From: Otis tarda
Taxonomy: Eukaryota > Chordata > Aves > Otidiformes > Otididae
DNA: 64,000 nt
NCBI GenBank assembly: GCA_026413225.1
Contig: CM048554.1
Coordinates: 53,217,463 to 53,281,462, forward strand
Direction of reading: 5' to 3'
Below, one piece after another: positions 55,901 through 62,900 of the stretch. Position 1 is the stretch's first letter, and each line of letters opens with the position of its first letter. The translations under genes and the position numbers were made by a program. Below the pieces are notes generated by a model. The model was not told the DNA's origin. It saw only the letters and a program-made list of their open reading frames with translations, and ran no database searches.

Positions 55901-58900
55901 ACAACGGCAAGCATTGGAGAAAAATGCATAAGAAAGTTTTGCTATGATGGGTCTCCAGGAGAGAATGAGTGCAGTTGGAGAGACATCTCACCAGTGACAG
56001 CCCCTAATCTGTGGAGCTGAGCGACATTGCCTTTTTTGGCTGTGCTTGCAGAGCACACCTGACGCCTGATCGCTCCTGCCTCCACTCACAGCTTGACACC
56101 AAATGCCGTACAAGCAGAATAAGCATTCAGCATGAAGGGCTTGGAACAATTTGCTTGCTGTGGATGGTATTACAAAGTTTACGTGCTCTGTTCTTTTTCT
56201 TTTTTTTTAATCATGTGATCCATGTTTCTAACCCATGCCTGCAAGCAGATGGGTCGTCCTGCTTGTGAAACGGCACATCATAGCCCCAGCCCCTGTACTA
56301 AACCAGTTCGTGCTCTGCTCCTTGGTTATTGTGTACTTGTTTTCTGTGAAATTGTGGCTAGAACTTGCTCTGCTTCCCAAATAAAAATCCCTAATGATCA
56401 GGCTACTGGGTGAAATTTCCCTGATGTCCCTTGTCCTCTGAGTCTTTGGAGCTGCTCTTGCTAGGATGGGCATAAAGCCCGCTTGCTTCAAGGCAAGTGT
56501 TCTCACAATTTGGTTGATGTCCAGCTCTGTCTCAAGAGATGAAAAGCAAACCAGTCTTCTGCTCGACAAAGGGATAATTATCTTCCTACCTCCAAGAGAC
56601 AGTCTGGTGTCTCCCAGGTTTGATAATGCTCTTACAAGCCTATATACGCCCCTCCCAGGCAACAATGCTGGTGCGTGAGTCCCCTTCTTGGGTATCTGCC
56701 TCTCTCCACACTATGTCTGGTAGATAGCCAATACAACGGTCTGTGTAAGAGGAATTTTTAAATTAAGCTTCATTTTTTTTCTTCTTCTTCGAAAATAAAA
56801 TTCAGAAGCGCTATACATACCCAGCTCTCCTTGGCAGACATCTGTTCGAGTAGCTCCTCCAATTATAAACTGAGGGTTGGCACATAACTCCTGAAAAGAC
56901 ACATTTTCAAAGCATCACCCTTTCTGGTCTGAAAAGTCCCCATTTCTTGTTCATTATTTCAATGTGAGGGTTCAAATGTATTAAACACTTTCAACATTTC
57001 TTTAAAAATATATCCTTTGTCCTTTATCTGATTAGCGCAGTGTCAGAACAATGTTTCCTTATTAAATTGAAAACTACTTGTATTTTCTGGAGGCAAATAT
57101 TGAAGCCCTTTGCTGCTTGAGACTGTCAGTGATACTGGTGAGAGTTTTTGCTACTATGGGGACAGAGGTGAAAATTCAAACTTGACATTTACGTCTTGAT
57201 TTTATCTTGCTGTGGTTTTCGTTCAAGCAGTGCAAACGAGTTTATGACCATCGCTGCTGAGTCTGGCACCGGAGCTGTGTTGAGCTTCCACTGCCACCGG
57301 CATGAAGGATGTTCCCCCATCCTGACCTCACTTCCTGGGAGGCCAACCATACAAATGCTCTTATTAGTGACTCCCCCCTTTCTCCCTGGCCCTTTGGGGC
57401 AAGCTGAGTAGGTTATGGCAATGACCAATGACCATCCCTCCCATCCCAGCTCTGAGCCCTCCAACAATTCATGCCCTACATGAGGAAGTTAAAATTGTCT
57501 CTAGAGACAAAAGCCTTCCCTTTCTCCTGAGCATTTTCCATGAGCTTCTGGATGACACCAAGAGGCAGTTCACAGGAAGCCTAACTTGGCGAGCAGGGTT
57601 GAGGAAGGCTTAGGCAGTCACTGGCTCTCCCAAAGAGCAGCAGTTGTCATCTCTGAGTGTCCTGGTGTCACTGAGCCATGGAAGCAGACACAACCTAGGA
57701 CTTCTTGTGTGTGTGTGATGAAAAGCCAGTTTGTGAATTTCCTCTCACAATGGATGTGATCTCAGCTACATCCTTTTCACTTCTGTGGTTATCCAGCTGG
57801 CCAGCTGTCTTCGTGGACAGGAGTCAGGAGTAGGTTACCTACCACGCAGAAAAGGTTTTGTGTTGGTTTTTCTCTCCTCCTTCCAAAGCGGTGCACCTGG
57901 TGGCAGCCAGCTGCATATGACTTATTGCCCACCTAGACACCTGTCCCTTCTGAGCCACTGCCAAGTGCCACACACACCTTTCACACAGCTGCATTTCCAC
58001 TTTCTCTCTTTCTATAAACCCACCGTCAAAATCAGAAGACAAGTCTTTGATGGCAGAGGGTCTGATACTCACTGTCTGCAAACCAGCAGTCACAATCAGA
58101 GGCAGATTACCTTAGCGGTGGATATTTATTTTGCAGGGAGCATTTCTCCACCAGATTGCCCAATGGCTTCTGCTGCCTGTTTTTGATGCAGGCACGTAAG
58201 TGAACAGTGATCCTTGCAATCATGGGCAGAGTTTGCAGATGGAAACTTGTTGGCTGGTTGAAAAAGTCCAAGCAATGAGAAGGGCTGTGACCTCCGACAG
58301 AAGTCATCTGCCACCCATAGAAGCAGGTCAGATCCAGGTCCCTCCACAGGAGAGAAAAGCAGAGAGTTTGCCCCCGACACGTGTGCCAGCGGGTCCTGGT
58401 ACTTGTGAGTTTAGTGTCCATGAACTGCTTGTGTCTCTGCTGAGTGCTGGGAGGGCAGAGGGGTCCCACACAGGCAGGTCTCTGGCAGGCAGGGCTGGGA
58501 CATTTAACACTATTGGGTCTCAGCTCTTGGTCATTCCTGATCAGGCTACACTTGTGACTGTGTCTCTGCCTGCAGTGGGTCCAACGTCACTCTTGCATGA
58601 GGAACCAGAGTGTAATGTAATGAGTTTTCTAAGGCTGATCTTCTCCTAGGGTAGGCAAAGCCAAGAGATGCTTCCACAGTACTTGTTGCTGAAACATCCA
58701 GGTGCCAGAGCGAAGTGCTGATGGACAAAGCGAGTTGCCAGGGAAGAAACTGTGAGTTATTAAACCTGCAAGTTTCTGTTTCTCACTTTTTGGGTGAAAA
58801 AAAACAAAACACCTAAGCCTTCAAATTTTCCCTTCTTCTTTCATCGTCCTTTCCCCCAACAGAGAAAGGTAAGTGGTTCGGGGTTTTTTCCTTCCTTCCC

Positions 58901-59857
58901 CTTTTTTCAATTGTTCTTGATGTAGCAAGGAGGGGCAAAATGACAAAGGAGGATCAAGTAGGAACAGAAAAAAATGACTGAAAAATGAAAATGCAGAAAA
59001 ATCTATGAGGCTCTGATTATGTGGTTTAAAAAAAAATTCGGCATCTAGTCTTTCCTGATGAAAATTACCATTTTAAAATGAAAGGCCATTTATAGGATAT
59101 ATGTATTTGGGTAACAACAGTTCCAGTCAGTTGCCCTTTAACTGTTATAGGTAGCTTGAAGAGAAGCAGAGGATTTTATTTAAGCATTGGCCTGATTTCC
59201 TAGGCGGCAGGACCATGGTGTGGATACCATTCCATTTCATAGTTAGTAGTTCCTGGGGTGACTTGCACTCTGTCTGGGTACATGTGGGGCTTTTCCATCT
59301 ATCTCTGGATTATACCCTGGAGCTGTCACTCTGTGGAGCTGAGATGGACAGGAAGCAAGCAGGTTCCCATGAAGCAGTTACAGGATTCCTTGCTTTATAA
59401 AGGGCTTAGAAAATGTTGATTTCTTTTTTCATCCCCTTTTCAACCTTGCTTCTGCAAACCATTGAGGTAAAAACAAGGCAGAAGAAAAAACGAAAACATA
59501 CAGGAATAGTGGATATTCAGGCTCACCACTGATTTAGTGTGGATGTTCAGCTGAGCTTTGATTAGATCTGAACCCAGTAAAGAATGCAGTTAAAAGCACG
59601 CAGTTATAAAGCACTCTTACCATGGGGCGCTTCCAGATTATCCCCTGGGTTTTGAAGGAGTACGGTCCCAGGTCCCGATAGCCCAGCGCAGAAGGACAGG
59701 CTGGGAACTCCTCATCCTTGAACAAGGTGCCAGCCTGCAGGCACTGCTGCTTCAGACCGTCATAGTCCTGCTTCAAATACTTGATGGCATTCCTGTTGGA
59801 TCCCAGCCCGTTCGCAGCTTCTCTTTCTTGGAAGACCCTTGCCGCGACCCCAGACAT
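28884..59857 (-). CDS. CAPN8: Calpain-8 (classical calpain, calcium-dependent cysteine protease), complete 21-exon gene
   Basis: Twenty-one GT-AG exons join without a stop into 702 codons; mammalian CAPN8 has about 703. Seen in the sequence: an N-terminal anchor helix region (residues 1-20), protease core PC1/PC2 with Cys105 in [12 protein letters not shown], His262 in [10 protein letters not shown] and Asn286 in RNPWGEVEW, a C2-like domain (about 355-511) with acidic loop DEPDDDHE (392-399), a short linker (512-524), and a penta-EF-hand domain (525-702). Calpain-8 is favoured over calpain-2 by [15 protein letters not shown], the linker [25 protein letters not shown] and the C-terminus WLCCTLV. 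In mammals calpain-8 is a gastric mucous-cell calpain working with calpain-9; expression in this bird is inference. Start chosen because [15 protein letters not shown] aligns with classical calpain N-termini; the frame stays open upstream to an ATG at 59974. No truncation or frameshift was found. Confidence 0.95.
29270..29325 (+). mobile_element. Possible old CR1 or SINE tail
   Basis: AATTGGATGGACCTCTTGGG followed by GCCCCTTCCAGCTG resembles the terminal line of CR1 elements (TTGGACTAGATGACCTC then CCTTCCAGCC). It is only about 50 nt long, so support is weak. Confidence 0.3.
29610..29992 (+). mobile_element. CR1 LINE, 5'-truncated 3' end, in CAPN8 intron 20
   Basis: Typical avian CR1 3' sequence: AGCCCTGAGAAGAGGAGGCT at the left, then the GGAAAAACTCTTTTACAATG, ACACTGGCACAGGTTGCCCA and TTGGACTAGACGGCCTTTAA blocks, and an ATTCTATG terminus. 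It encodes the degenerate end of ORF2 and the 3' UTR. It is fairly well preserved, so it is a younger insertion than the others here, and lies antisense to CAPN8. Confidence 0.92.
30196..30254 (-). CDS. CAPN8: CAPN8 exon 20, EF-hand 5 (residues 676-695)
   Basis: 59 nt, acceptor CTACTTTTCAG|AAC, donor GCTGAG|GTGAGG. It encodes [22 protein letters not shown]5 is the pairing EF-hand of the penta-EF-hand family, used for dimerisation rather than calcium binding; loop position 12 is Leu, as I recall for CAPN8. Confidence 0.95.
30880..30996 (-). CDS. CAPN8: CAPN8 exon 19, EF-hand 4 (residues 637-676)
   Basis: 117 nt, acceptor CACGCCAG|GTTTC, donor CTATTCA|GTAAGT. It encodes [20 protein letters not shown] and [18 protein letters not shown]. 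The EF4 loop lacks the canonical Dx(D/N)xG pattern, as is normal in calpains. Confidence 0.96.
31920..31998 (-). CDS. CAPN8: CAPN8 exon 18, EF-hand 3 (residues 611-637)
   Basis: 79 nt, acceptor CTCTGCTGTAG|GCA, donor GAGGCAG|GTGAGT. It encodes [18 protein letters not shown] and [21 protein letters not shown] (617-628) is a canonical 12-residue calcium-binding loop. Confidence 0.96.
32074..32093 (+). repeat. (CAGG)n microsatellite in intron 17
   Basis: About five CAGG/GCAG units next to exon 18. Confidence 0.8.
33298..33366 (-). CDS. CAPN8: CAPN8 exon 17, EF-hand 2 (residues 588-610)
   Basis: 69 nt, 23 whole codons, acceptor AACATCCCCAG|ACC, donor TATTTG|GTAACA. It encodes [13 protein letters not shown] and [10 protein letters not shown], completing the EF2 loop from Asp587 to Glu598. 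It has the length and phase of the family exon. It lies inside a stretch open in other frames on the plus strand, so it is easy to miss. Confidence 0.95.
34603..34667 (-). CDS. CAPN8: CAPN8 exon 16 (residues 566-587)
   Basis: 65 nt, acceptor TTTGTACAG|GAAAGG, donor TTAGAT|GTATCC. It encodes [21 protein letters not shown], nearly identical in pattern to mammalian CAPN8. The final Asp587 starts the EF2 loop completed by exon 17. GTATCC is a weak donor. Confidence 0.93.
35237..35294 (-). CDS. CAPN8: CAPN8 exon 15, EF-hand 1 (residues 547-566)
   Basis: 58 nt, acceptor TCTGTGCAG|GACTG, donor GAAGA|GTAAGT. It encodes [19 protein letters not shown]. With SGE of exon 14 it forms the non-canonical EF1 calcium loop seen in classical calpains. 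Confidence 0.94.
36189..36254 (-). CDS. CAPN8: CAPN8 exon 14 (residues 525-546)
   Basis: 66 nt, acceptor TTTCTTCCAG|CCTCAT, donor GGAGAG|GTAAGT. It encodes [11 protein letters not shown] and [11 protein letters not shown], the first helix of the penta-EF-hand domain. Both phases are 0. Confidence 0.93.
36924..36960 (-). CDS. CAPN8: CAPN8 exon 13, linker (residues 512-524)
   Basis: 37 nt, acceptor TTTCCTTAG|GATGG, donor TATGAG|GTAAAC. It encodes [13 protein letters not shown], the linker between the C2-like and penta-EF-hand domains. It resembles the CAPN8 linker (xIGDVVAxxPYE) and differs from CAPN2, which supports the paralogue assignment. Confidence 0.9.
37525..37736 (-). CDS. CAPN8: CAPN8 exon 12, C2-like domain (residues 442-512)
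   Basis: 212 nt, acceptor TTTCCCACAG|CTGG, donor ACACA|GTGCGT. It encodes [57 protein letters not shown] and SEKQAKT. The PSTFEP and FCLRVFSEK motifs are conserved in calpains. The donor is suboptimal; it was preferred over the nearby GTACCT because only it gives the correct phase into exon 13. Confidence 0.93.
38980..39000 (+). repeat. (CTTTAC)n short tandem repeat in intron 11
   Basis: Three and a half copies of CTTTAC. Confidence 0.8.
39460..39471 (-). CDS. CAPN8: CAPN8 exon 11, 12-nt micro-exon (residues 438-441, IPQE)
   Basis: Only four codons, acceptor CTTCCTTTCAG|ATT and donor CAGGAG|GTATGT, encoding IPQE. Classical calpains have VPEE/VPKE-type sequence exactly here, between GIYQV-like and LE/LSG sequence, so this micro-exon fills the gap between exons 10 and 12 in frame. 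Confidence 0.9.
41448..41623 (-). CDS. CAPN8: CAPN8 exon 10, C2-like domain (residues 379-437)
   Basis: 176 nt, acceptor GAATTTTTAG|CGACA, donor TATCAG|GTAAAG. It encodes [12 protein letters not shown], the acidic loop [32 protein letters not shown] and [13 protein letters not shown]. The acidic loop is the conserved electrostatic-switch region of the C2-like domain in this family. The sequence is close to mammalian CAPN8. Confidence 0.96.
42329..42489 (-). CDS. CAPN8: CAPN8 exon 9 (residues 325-379)
   Basis: 161 nt, acceptor TGTGCACCAG|GATGGC, donor TACCAAG|GTGGAG. It encodes [31 protein letters not shown] and [18 protein letters not shown], linking the protease core to the C2-like domain. 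The LEICNLTPD and GSTAGGC motifs are diagnostic of classical calpains. Confidence 0.96.
43493..43567 (-). CDS. CAPN8: CAPN8 exon 8 (residues 300-325)
   Basis: 75 nt, acceptor TTTGTCTGCAG|TGCTCC, donor TTTTG|GTAAGA. It encodes [14 protein letters not shown] and [12 protein letters not shown], the end of PC2 with the conserved DGEFW motif. Asn300 and Trp325 are split at its two borders. Confidence 0.95.
44209..44233 (+). repeat. (TAA)n short tandem repeat in intron 7
   Basis: An interrupted run of AAT units. Confidence 0.7.
44961..45046 (-). CDS. CAPN8: CAPN8 exon 7 with catalytic Asn286 (residues 272-300)
   Basis: 86 nt, acceptor TCTTTTAG|GTATAT, donor GATAA|GTAGGT. It encodes [16 protein letters not shown] and [12 protein letters not shown]. 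Asn286 in RNPWGEVEW completes the triad. It was found by direct reading because no long open frame covers it. Confidence 0.95.
45431..45514 (-). CDS. CAPN8: CAPN8 exon 6 with catalytic His262 (residues 244-271)
   Basis: 84 nt, 28 whole codons, acceptor TTGCCCCAG|ATA, donor GAAGAG|GTAAGC. It encodes [14 protein letters not shown] and [14 protein letters not shown]. His262 in the KGHAYSVTG motif is the second member of the catalytic triad. Both phases are 0. Confidence 0.96.
46347..46567 (-). mobile_element. CR1 LINE 3' fragment in CAPN8 intron 5
   Basis: On the plus strand it reads as the reverse complement of a CR1 3' end: GATCACAGAATTATCAAGAT, GGAAAAGACCTAAAAGATCA, CCAGTCCAACCATCACCAA and TGGGCAGTGCATTCCAGTGC. 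It is in the same orientation as CAPN8, and its 5' end lies about 64 nt from the exon 5 donor. Confidence 0.9.
46631..46799 (-). CDS. CAPN8: CAPN8 exon 5 (residues 187-243)
   Basis: 169 nt, acceptor CTCGCACAG|GTTG, donor ATTGAT|GTAAGA. It encodes [34 protein letters not shown] and [21 protein letters not shown] across the PC1-PC2 boundary. Ser191 and Ser214 stand where I recall Cys and Phe/Trp in mammalian paralogues. A CR1 fragment ends about 64 nt beyond its donor. Confidence 0.95.
47102..47235 (-). CDS. CAPN8: CAPN8 exon 4 (residues 143-187)
   Basis: 134 nt, acceptor CTTTTCATCAG|TTC, donor GCCAA|GTACGG. It encodes [35 protein letters not shown] and [10 protein letters not shown] of PC1. 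The donor GTACGG is weaker than consensus, but phase (Lys187 split AA|G) and the 134-nt length match the classical calpain exon. Confidence 0.94.
48351..48469 (-). CDS. CAPN8: CAPN8 exon 3 with catalytic Cys105 (residues 103-142)
   Basis: 119 nt, acceptor TTTTAG|GTGAT, donor TTCCAG|GTACCT. It encodes [18 protein letters not shown] and then [22 protein letters not shown]. Cys105 in the DCWLL motif is the thiol nucleophile. The exon is too short for an ORF of 60 codons to reveal it; it was found by reading the minus strand. Confidence 0.95.
51308..51312. repeat. Left target-site duplication of the solo LTR
   Basis: TGTTG, identical to the five bases directly after the LTR. Confidence 0.7.
51313..51767 (+). 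mobile_element. Solo LTR of an avian endogenous retrovirus, in CAPN8 intron 2
   Basis: The element runs TGTCCTGG...GGACA and is flanked by identical 5-bp TGTTG duplications at 51308-51312 and 51768-51772. Its start (CTGGTTCTGGCTAGGGTAGA), the CATCATGCTCAGTATATAA promoter block with TATATAA at about 51491, and the ATCTCAACCCAC block near 51642 resemble a widespread bird ERV LTR family. No gag, pol or env sequence is adjacent, so it is a solo LTR left by recombination. It lies antisense to CAPN8. Confidence 0.8.
51768..51772. repeat. Right target-site duplication of the solo LTR
   Basis: TGTTG, matching the five bases directly before the LTR. A 5-bp duplication fits ERVL/ERVK-like integration. 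Confidence 0.7.
52857..52873 (+). repeat. Poly(T) tract in intron 2
   Basis: A run of 17 T preceded by CTTCTTC-rich sequence, so a purine A/G-rich tract on the CAPN8 sense strand. Confidence 0.8.
56821..56890 (-). CDS. CAPN8: CAPN8 exon 2 (residues 80-103)
   Basis: 70 nt, acceptor TGTCTTTTCAG|GAG, donor GCTGG|GTATGT. It encodes [17 protein letters not shown] and then VCQGELG, the PC1 segment just before the active-site cysteine. Gly103 is split across the intron. The 70-nt length matches the family exon. Confidence 0.95.
56891..59620 (-). other. CAPN8: CAPN8 intron 1 (2.7 kb)
   Basis: Several open frames on both strands (for example 57785-58186 plus) lack any recognisable family motif. A (GT)n run lies at 57.7 kb. 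Confidence 0.75.
57707..57718 (+). repeat. (GT)n short microsatellite in intron 1
   Basis: About six GT units. Confidence 0.7.
59621..59857 (-). CDS. CAPN8: CAPN8 exon 1 (residues 1-79)
   Basis: 237 nt, starting at ATG with G at -3, donor CCCATG|GTAAGA. It encodes the N-terminal anchor helix ([17 protein letters not shown]) and the start of PC1, including [32 protein letters not shown] and GIIWKRPM. The 79-codon length is the usual first coding exon of classical calpains. The last residue is Met79, where my recollection of mammalian CAPN8 and CAPN2 is Thr in KRPT. Confidence 0.93.
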
Positions 59858-59902
59858 GCCTGGCCACCCTTCCAGAGTGTGGTACAGCTCTGTCGTTGCC
59901 TC
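59858..59902 (-). other. CAPN8: Candidate CAPN8 5' UTR segment beginning at a possible splice acceptor
   Basis: On the minus strand the sequence ACCTGCTCTTGCCCAG|GAGG ends at 59903, 45 nt before the chosen ATG. It scores by eye as a good acceptor, so an upstream non-coding exon may splice here. Alternatively transcription starts nearby and the AG is unused. No TATA box was seen close by. Confidence 0.25.
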
Positions 59903-62900
59903 CTGGGCAAGAGCAGGTGAATATGAGCAGGTAGCAGGCTCGGGTGGAGCCAGGGGCTGCCCTACACGCTCCAACAGCCCTGGAGGGAGGAGGCATCAGA
60001 AGTGTAAATATGTACCTGAGATGTACCCAAAAGATGCAGGCGGGGAGCTGGCAGGGGCCACAGTCAGTACGACTGGGATTCTGGGCACTGCCTTGTGCTA
60101 CTCCCCCGTTATTTGCTTAAAAGCTTGTGAATATCCTACCCCTCTAAAAGTACACTTGTAACAAGGAGCAGGGAAAACCGGTGTTTTTGCAGGCACACCT
60201 ATTTACACATGGAAAGTGATTGCGTGTGTTCAGTGTGCTGAAAGTCAGGCTTGAGGACTAGTGCTTTAAAAATCCAGTTGAAGATGGTTTAAATCTCCTT
60301 TCCTTCCTTCCGAGATCAGGCTCTGCACTCCCGGAGAGTAGAGCAGAGCAGCCACAAAACCTGGGTTGCAATATCTACTGCTACAGCTTACATGGCTATG
60401 GAGATGTCAGTGAGTTTTAAAGCCAGGAAAATGCGGAAAGTTGAACCCACTTCTGGCTTAAATGCTCTTTTTTAAAAAAGAATTGTCTTTGGTATCTCAA
60501 CGCAGTGTGATTTTTATGAATTAATTTATTAGCAATAAAAGATGTGAATTTGCAGAGCTAGAAATGGCCACTTGACCATATGACCTGCAGAGGGCAAGGA
60601 TATAATCCAGGAGTATGACCCAGGCCAAAAATGGAAAATTATATCACCAAACAGGAGGCAAGCCGGTAACCCCTGCTCCCCATCTCCAGTGTGACCTTGG
60701 GCAAAAAGTTACTGTACCTTCCCCATCTATAAAAACAGGGTCTTATCTCAGCTAGTGAAAAGTTAGCCATCATATTTACTGTCTTTTGGTGGTGCTTCCA
60801 GCATATAAAATGTTTACAAGGAAAAAAAAAAAAAATCCTTGGGTGCAGAATGCTTTTTAGACCTTAAAAAATAGTGGTTGCTATTCTTGTAGTAGAAAAA
60901 GTCCAAGTTTCTGCCCATTTTGTACTGACAGAGGGGTGCACACCTCCATGGCAAGGTGGCTACTAACGCCTGTAGGTTCAAAAACTGAAGCAGAAGCAAT
61001 TTTCCAAGGAACACAGCTGCTTTCCGCTGTCTTCCTATTTAGTAGCCAGGTTTCCCCAGCAAAGGCCACTGTATGTCCGGTTAAGAGCTGGATAAACGGT
61101 AACTTTGTTTGCCAGAGAGCATGTTTGATGACTACCCCTCTGTAAGTTTAAACAGAAGGTGTGGGGAAGGGAAGAGAGAATTTTTAAGGACTGAAACCTG
61201 TTGAGATAAGGAGTCCAAACAGAGGCTAGCCAGGTTGCTTGTCTGCAAATATTTGAAGAGAGGGAATGCAAAAGAGAAAACAAAATTACTTGGTCGGTAC
61301 CAGGTAGAGAAGGCTGTGCTGAGGGAGTTACTATACCGGTTGCCCCAAAATTAAATTAATACTGTTGAAATTGAGTAAAGCAGAAGAGCAGCCAGAATTT
61401 AATTTCTGTTACATTTCAGTACTTCTAGGTGTGTCTGTGCACTGAATCAAGATGGAGAGTGTAATCATAAAGGGTTGAGGGGAGGGTTTTTTTCTTTCTA
61501 GGACTGGTATTTTTTTCCTGACAAATAGACCTATTCAGAGCTACCCACTTTCTCTGATCGTGAGGCAGAATACTTGTGCCTTTCCCTCCCTGCACCAGCC
61601 TCTTGCGCTGAAATCATCTGTTCCTGTGGCCCAGAGGCACACTTCCATCTTGCTGTGTTTGCTGTCAATTGCAGGCTTTGGTAATGTTGTTCATGGAAAA
61701 GCATGGTGCTCCGGCATTTGGGAAATGCCATTTTGATCAGGAATCTTTTGTTTCCCATGTAATTTTTTAGACATACAGTTGATATGCTGTGCGCTCTGTA
61801 ACTCCACTTGCCACCAGACACGAGTGGGCACAGAAAGGGTGAACCCTTGTGCATCACCAGTGTGTTAAGGTGTGATACAGAGGAAATACAATCAGATTTT
61901 AACCTTCATAAATTCCAGTAAAATGTGCCATAGGATTTTTTCTGCCCTGCATCTCACATATGGGAAGAGGCTAAGGACAAGCATTTTCTCTGGCAGAGGC
62001 TCGGACCAGGTAACCACCCCAAGTGTCTACCATAACCCTCTGCTCCTAGTGACCTGTGGCACAGCACTTCAAATCCATTTCCAAGCTTGATTAGCAGCAG
62101 AATGATTCATTTTGTGTAGAAAGTGATACACAAGCCCCATCTAGAGGATATGAAGAAAAGATGATGATTTTGTAGTTGACTACAGTAACAGCTGACAGTT
62201 ATATCATGGGGGAAAAAGTTTTCAGGTTCCCCATGACTCTCAAAAACTGCTGCTCGAGGGGCATTAACCTCTAGGGAAATAGCAACCAGGGAAAAAAAAA
62301 ATCAGATTTCTGTTCCTCCTGGGATTTGCATTTGCTTTCCCTTCCCTCTCTCCCTTTCTTGATGATAGCAGGAGGATGAGAGAAATGGGGAAGAACCAGA
62401 AGAATCAGGAAAGTGCATTGTCTTGGTTTCAAAGAAGAATCTGCAAATTCCATTAAATCAAAACTGTTCCGTATCTGTGGAAATCTGTAGAAGAAAATAA
62501 CTGTTGATTATCTAGCAGTTCTAGATACATTTTTTTTTCCTGTAGGGCATTAGAGGGAAATGAAATGGCTCTCTTGTACTGCAGCACTTTGCTAATGAGA
62601 ATTAAAGCTGCTTAGCTGCATTGTAGACCCTACAGCGTGAGAAGGGATTAGCTTGATTTAGAGAGCTTGCCTTCTCTTCTTCTAGATGTATAGGTTCCTA
62701 CACACCCTATTACTGTGAAAATGGAGTGACTATTAATAGTCAGACTAGCACGAGCTACAAAAGGTTCTAAATGTCTATGTGTAAGATTATGCTTTCATAG
62801 GTTGCAGCATTGCCTCTAAATGTTTGTGGAGGGAGGAGTTGCTACAAGTTGCAGCCTAGTGTGTTCCCTGTAGGGAAATGCATCTGAGATTAGCAGTGAC

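Larger units (their letters stand above)
48470..56820 (-). other. CAPN8: CAPN8 intron 2 (largest, 8.35 kb)
   Basis: Separates exon 2 from the active-site exon 3. It carries the antisense solo LTR at 51.3-51.8 kb and a poly(T) tract at 52.86 kb. The rest has no recognised gene or repeat. Confidence 0.8.

Noticed and set aside
56228-56665. 145-codon minus-strand open frame in intron 2
   Set aside because: No recognisable motif, lies within an intron of CAPN8 on the same strand, and shows no splice-compatible homology to calpain.
57785-58186. 133-codon plus-strand open frame in intron 1
   Set aside because: No family resemblance, and open frames occur on both strands here; consistent with chance in moderately GC-rich sequence.
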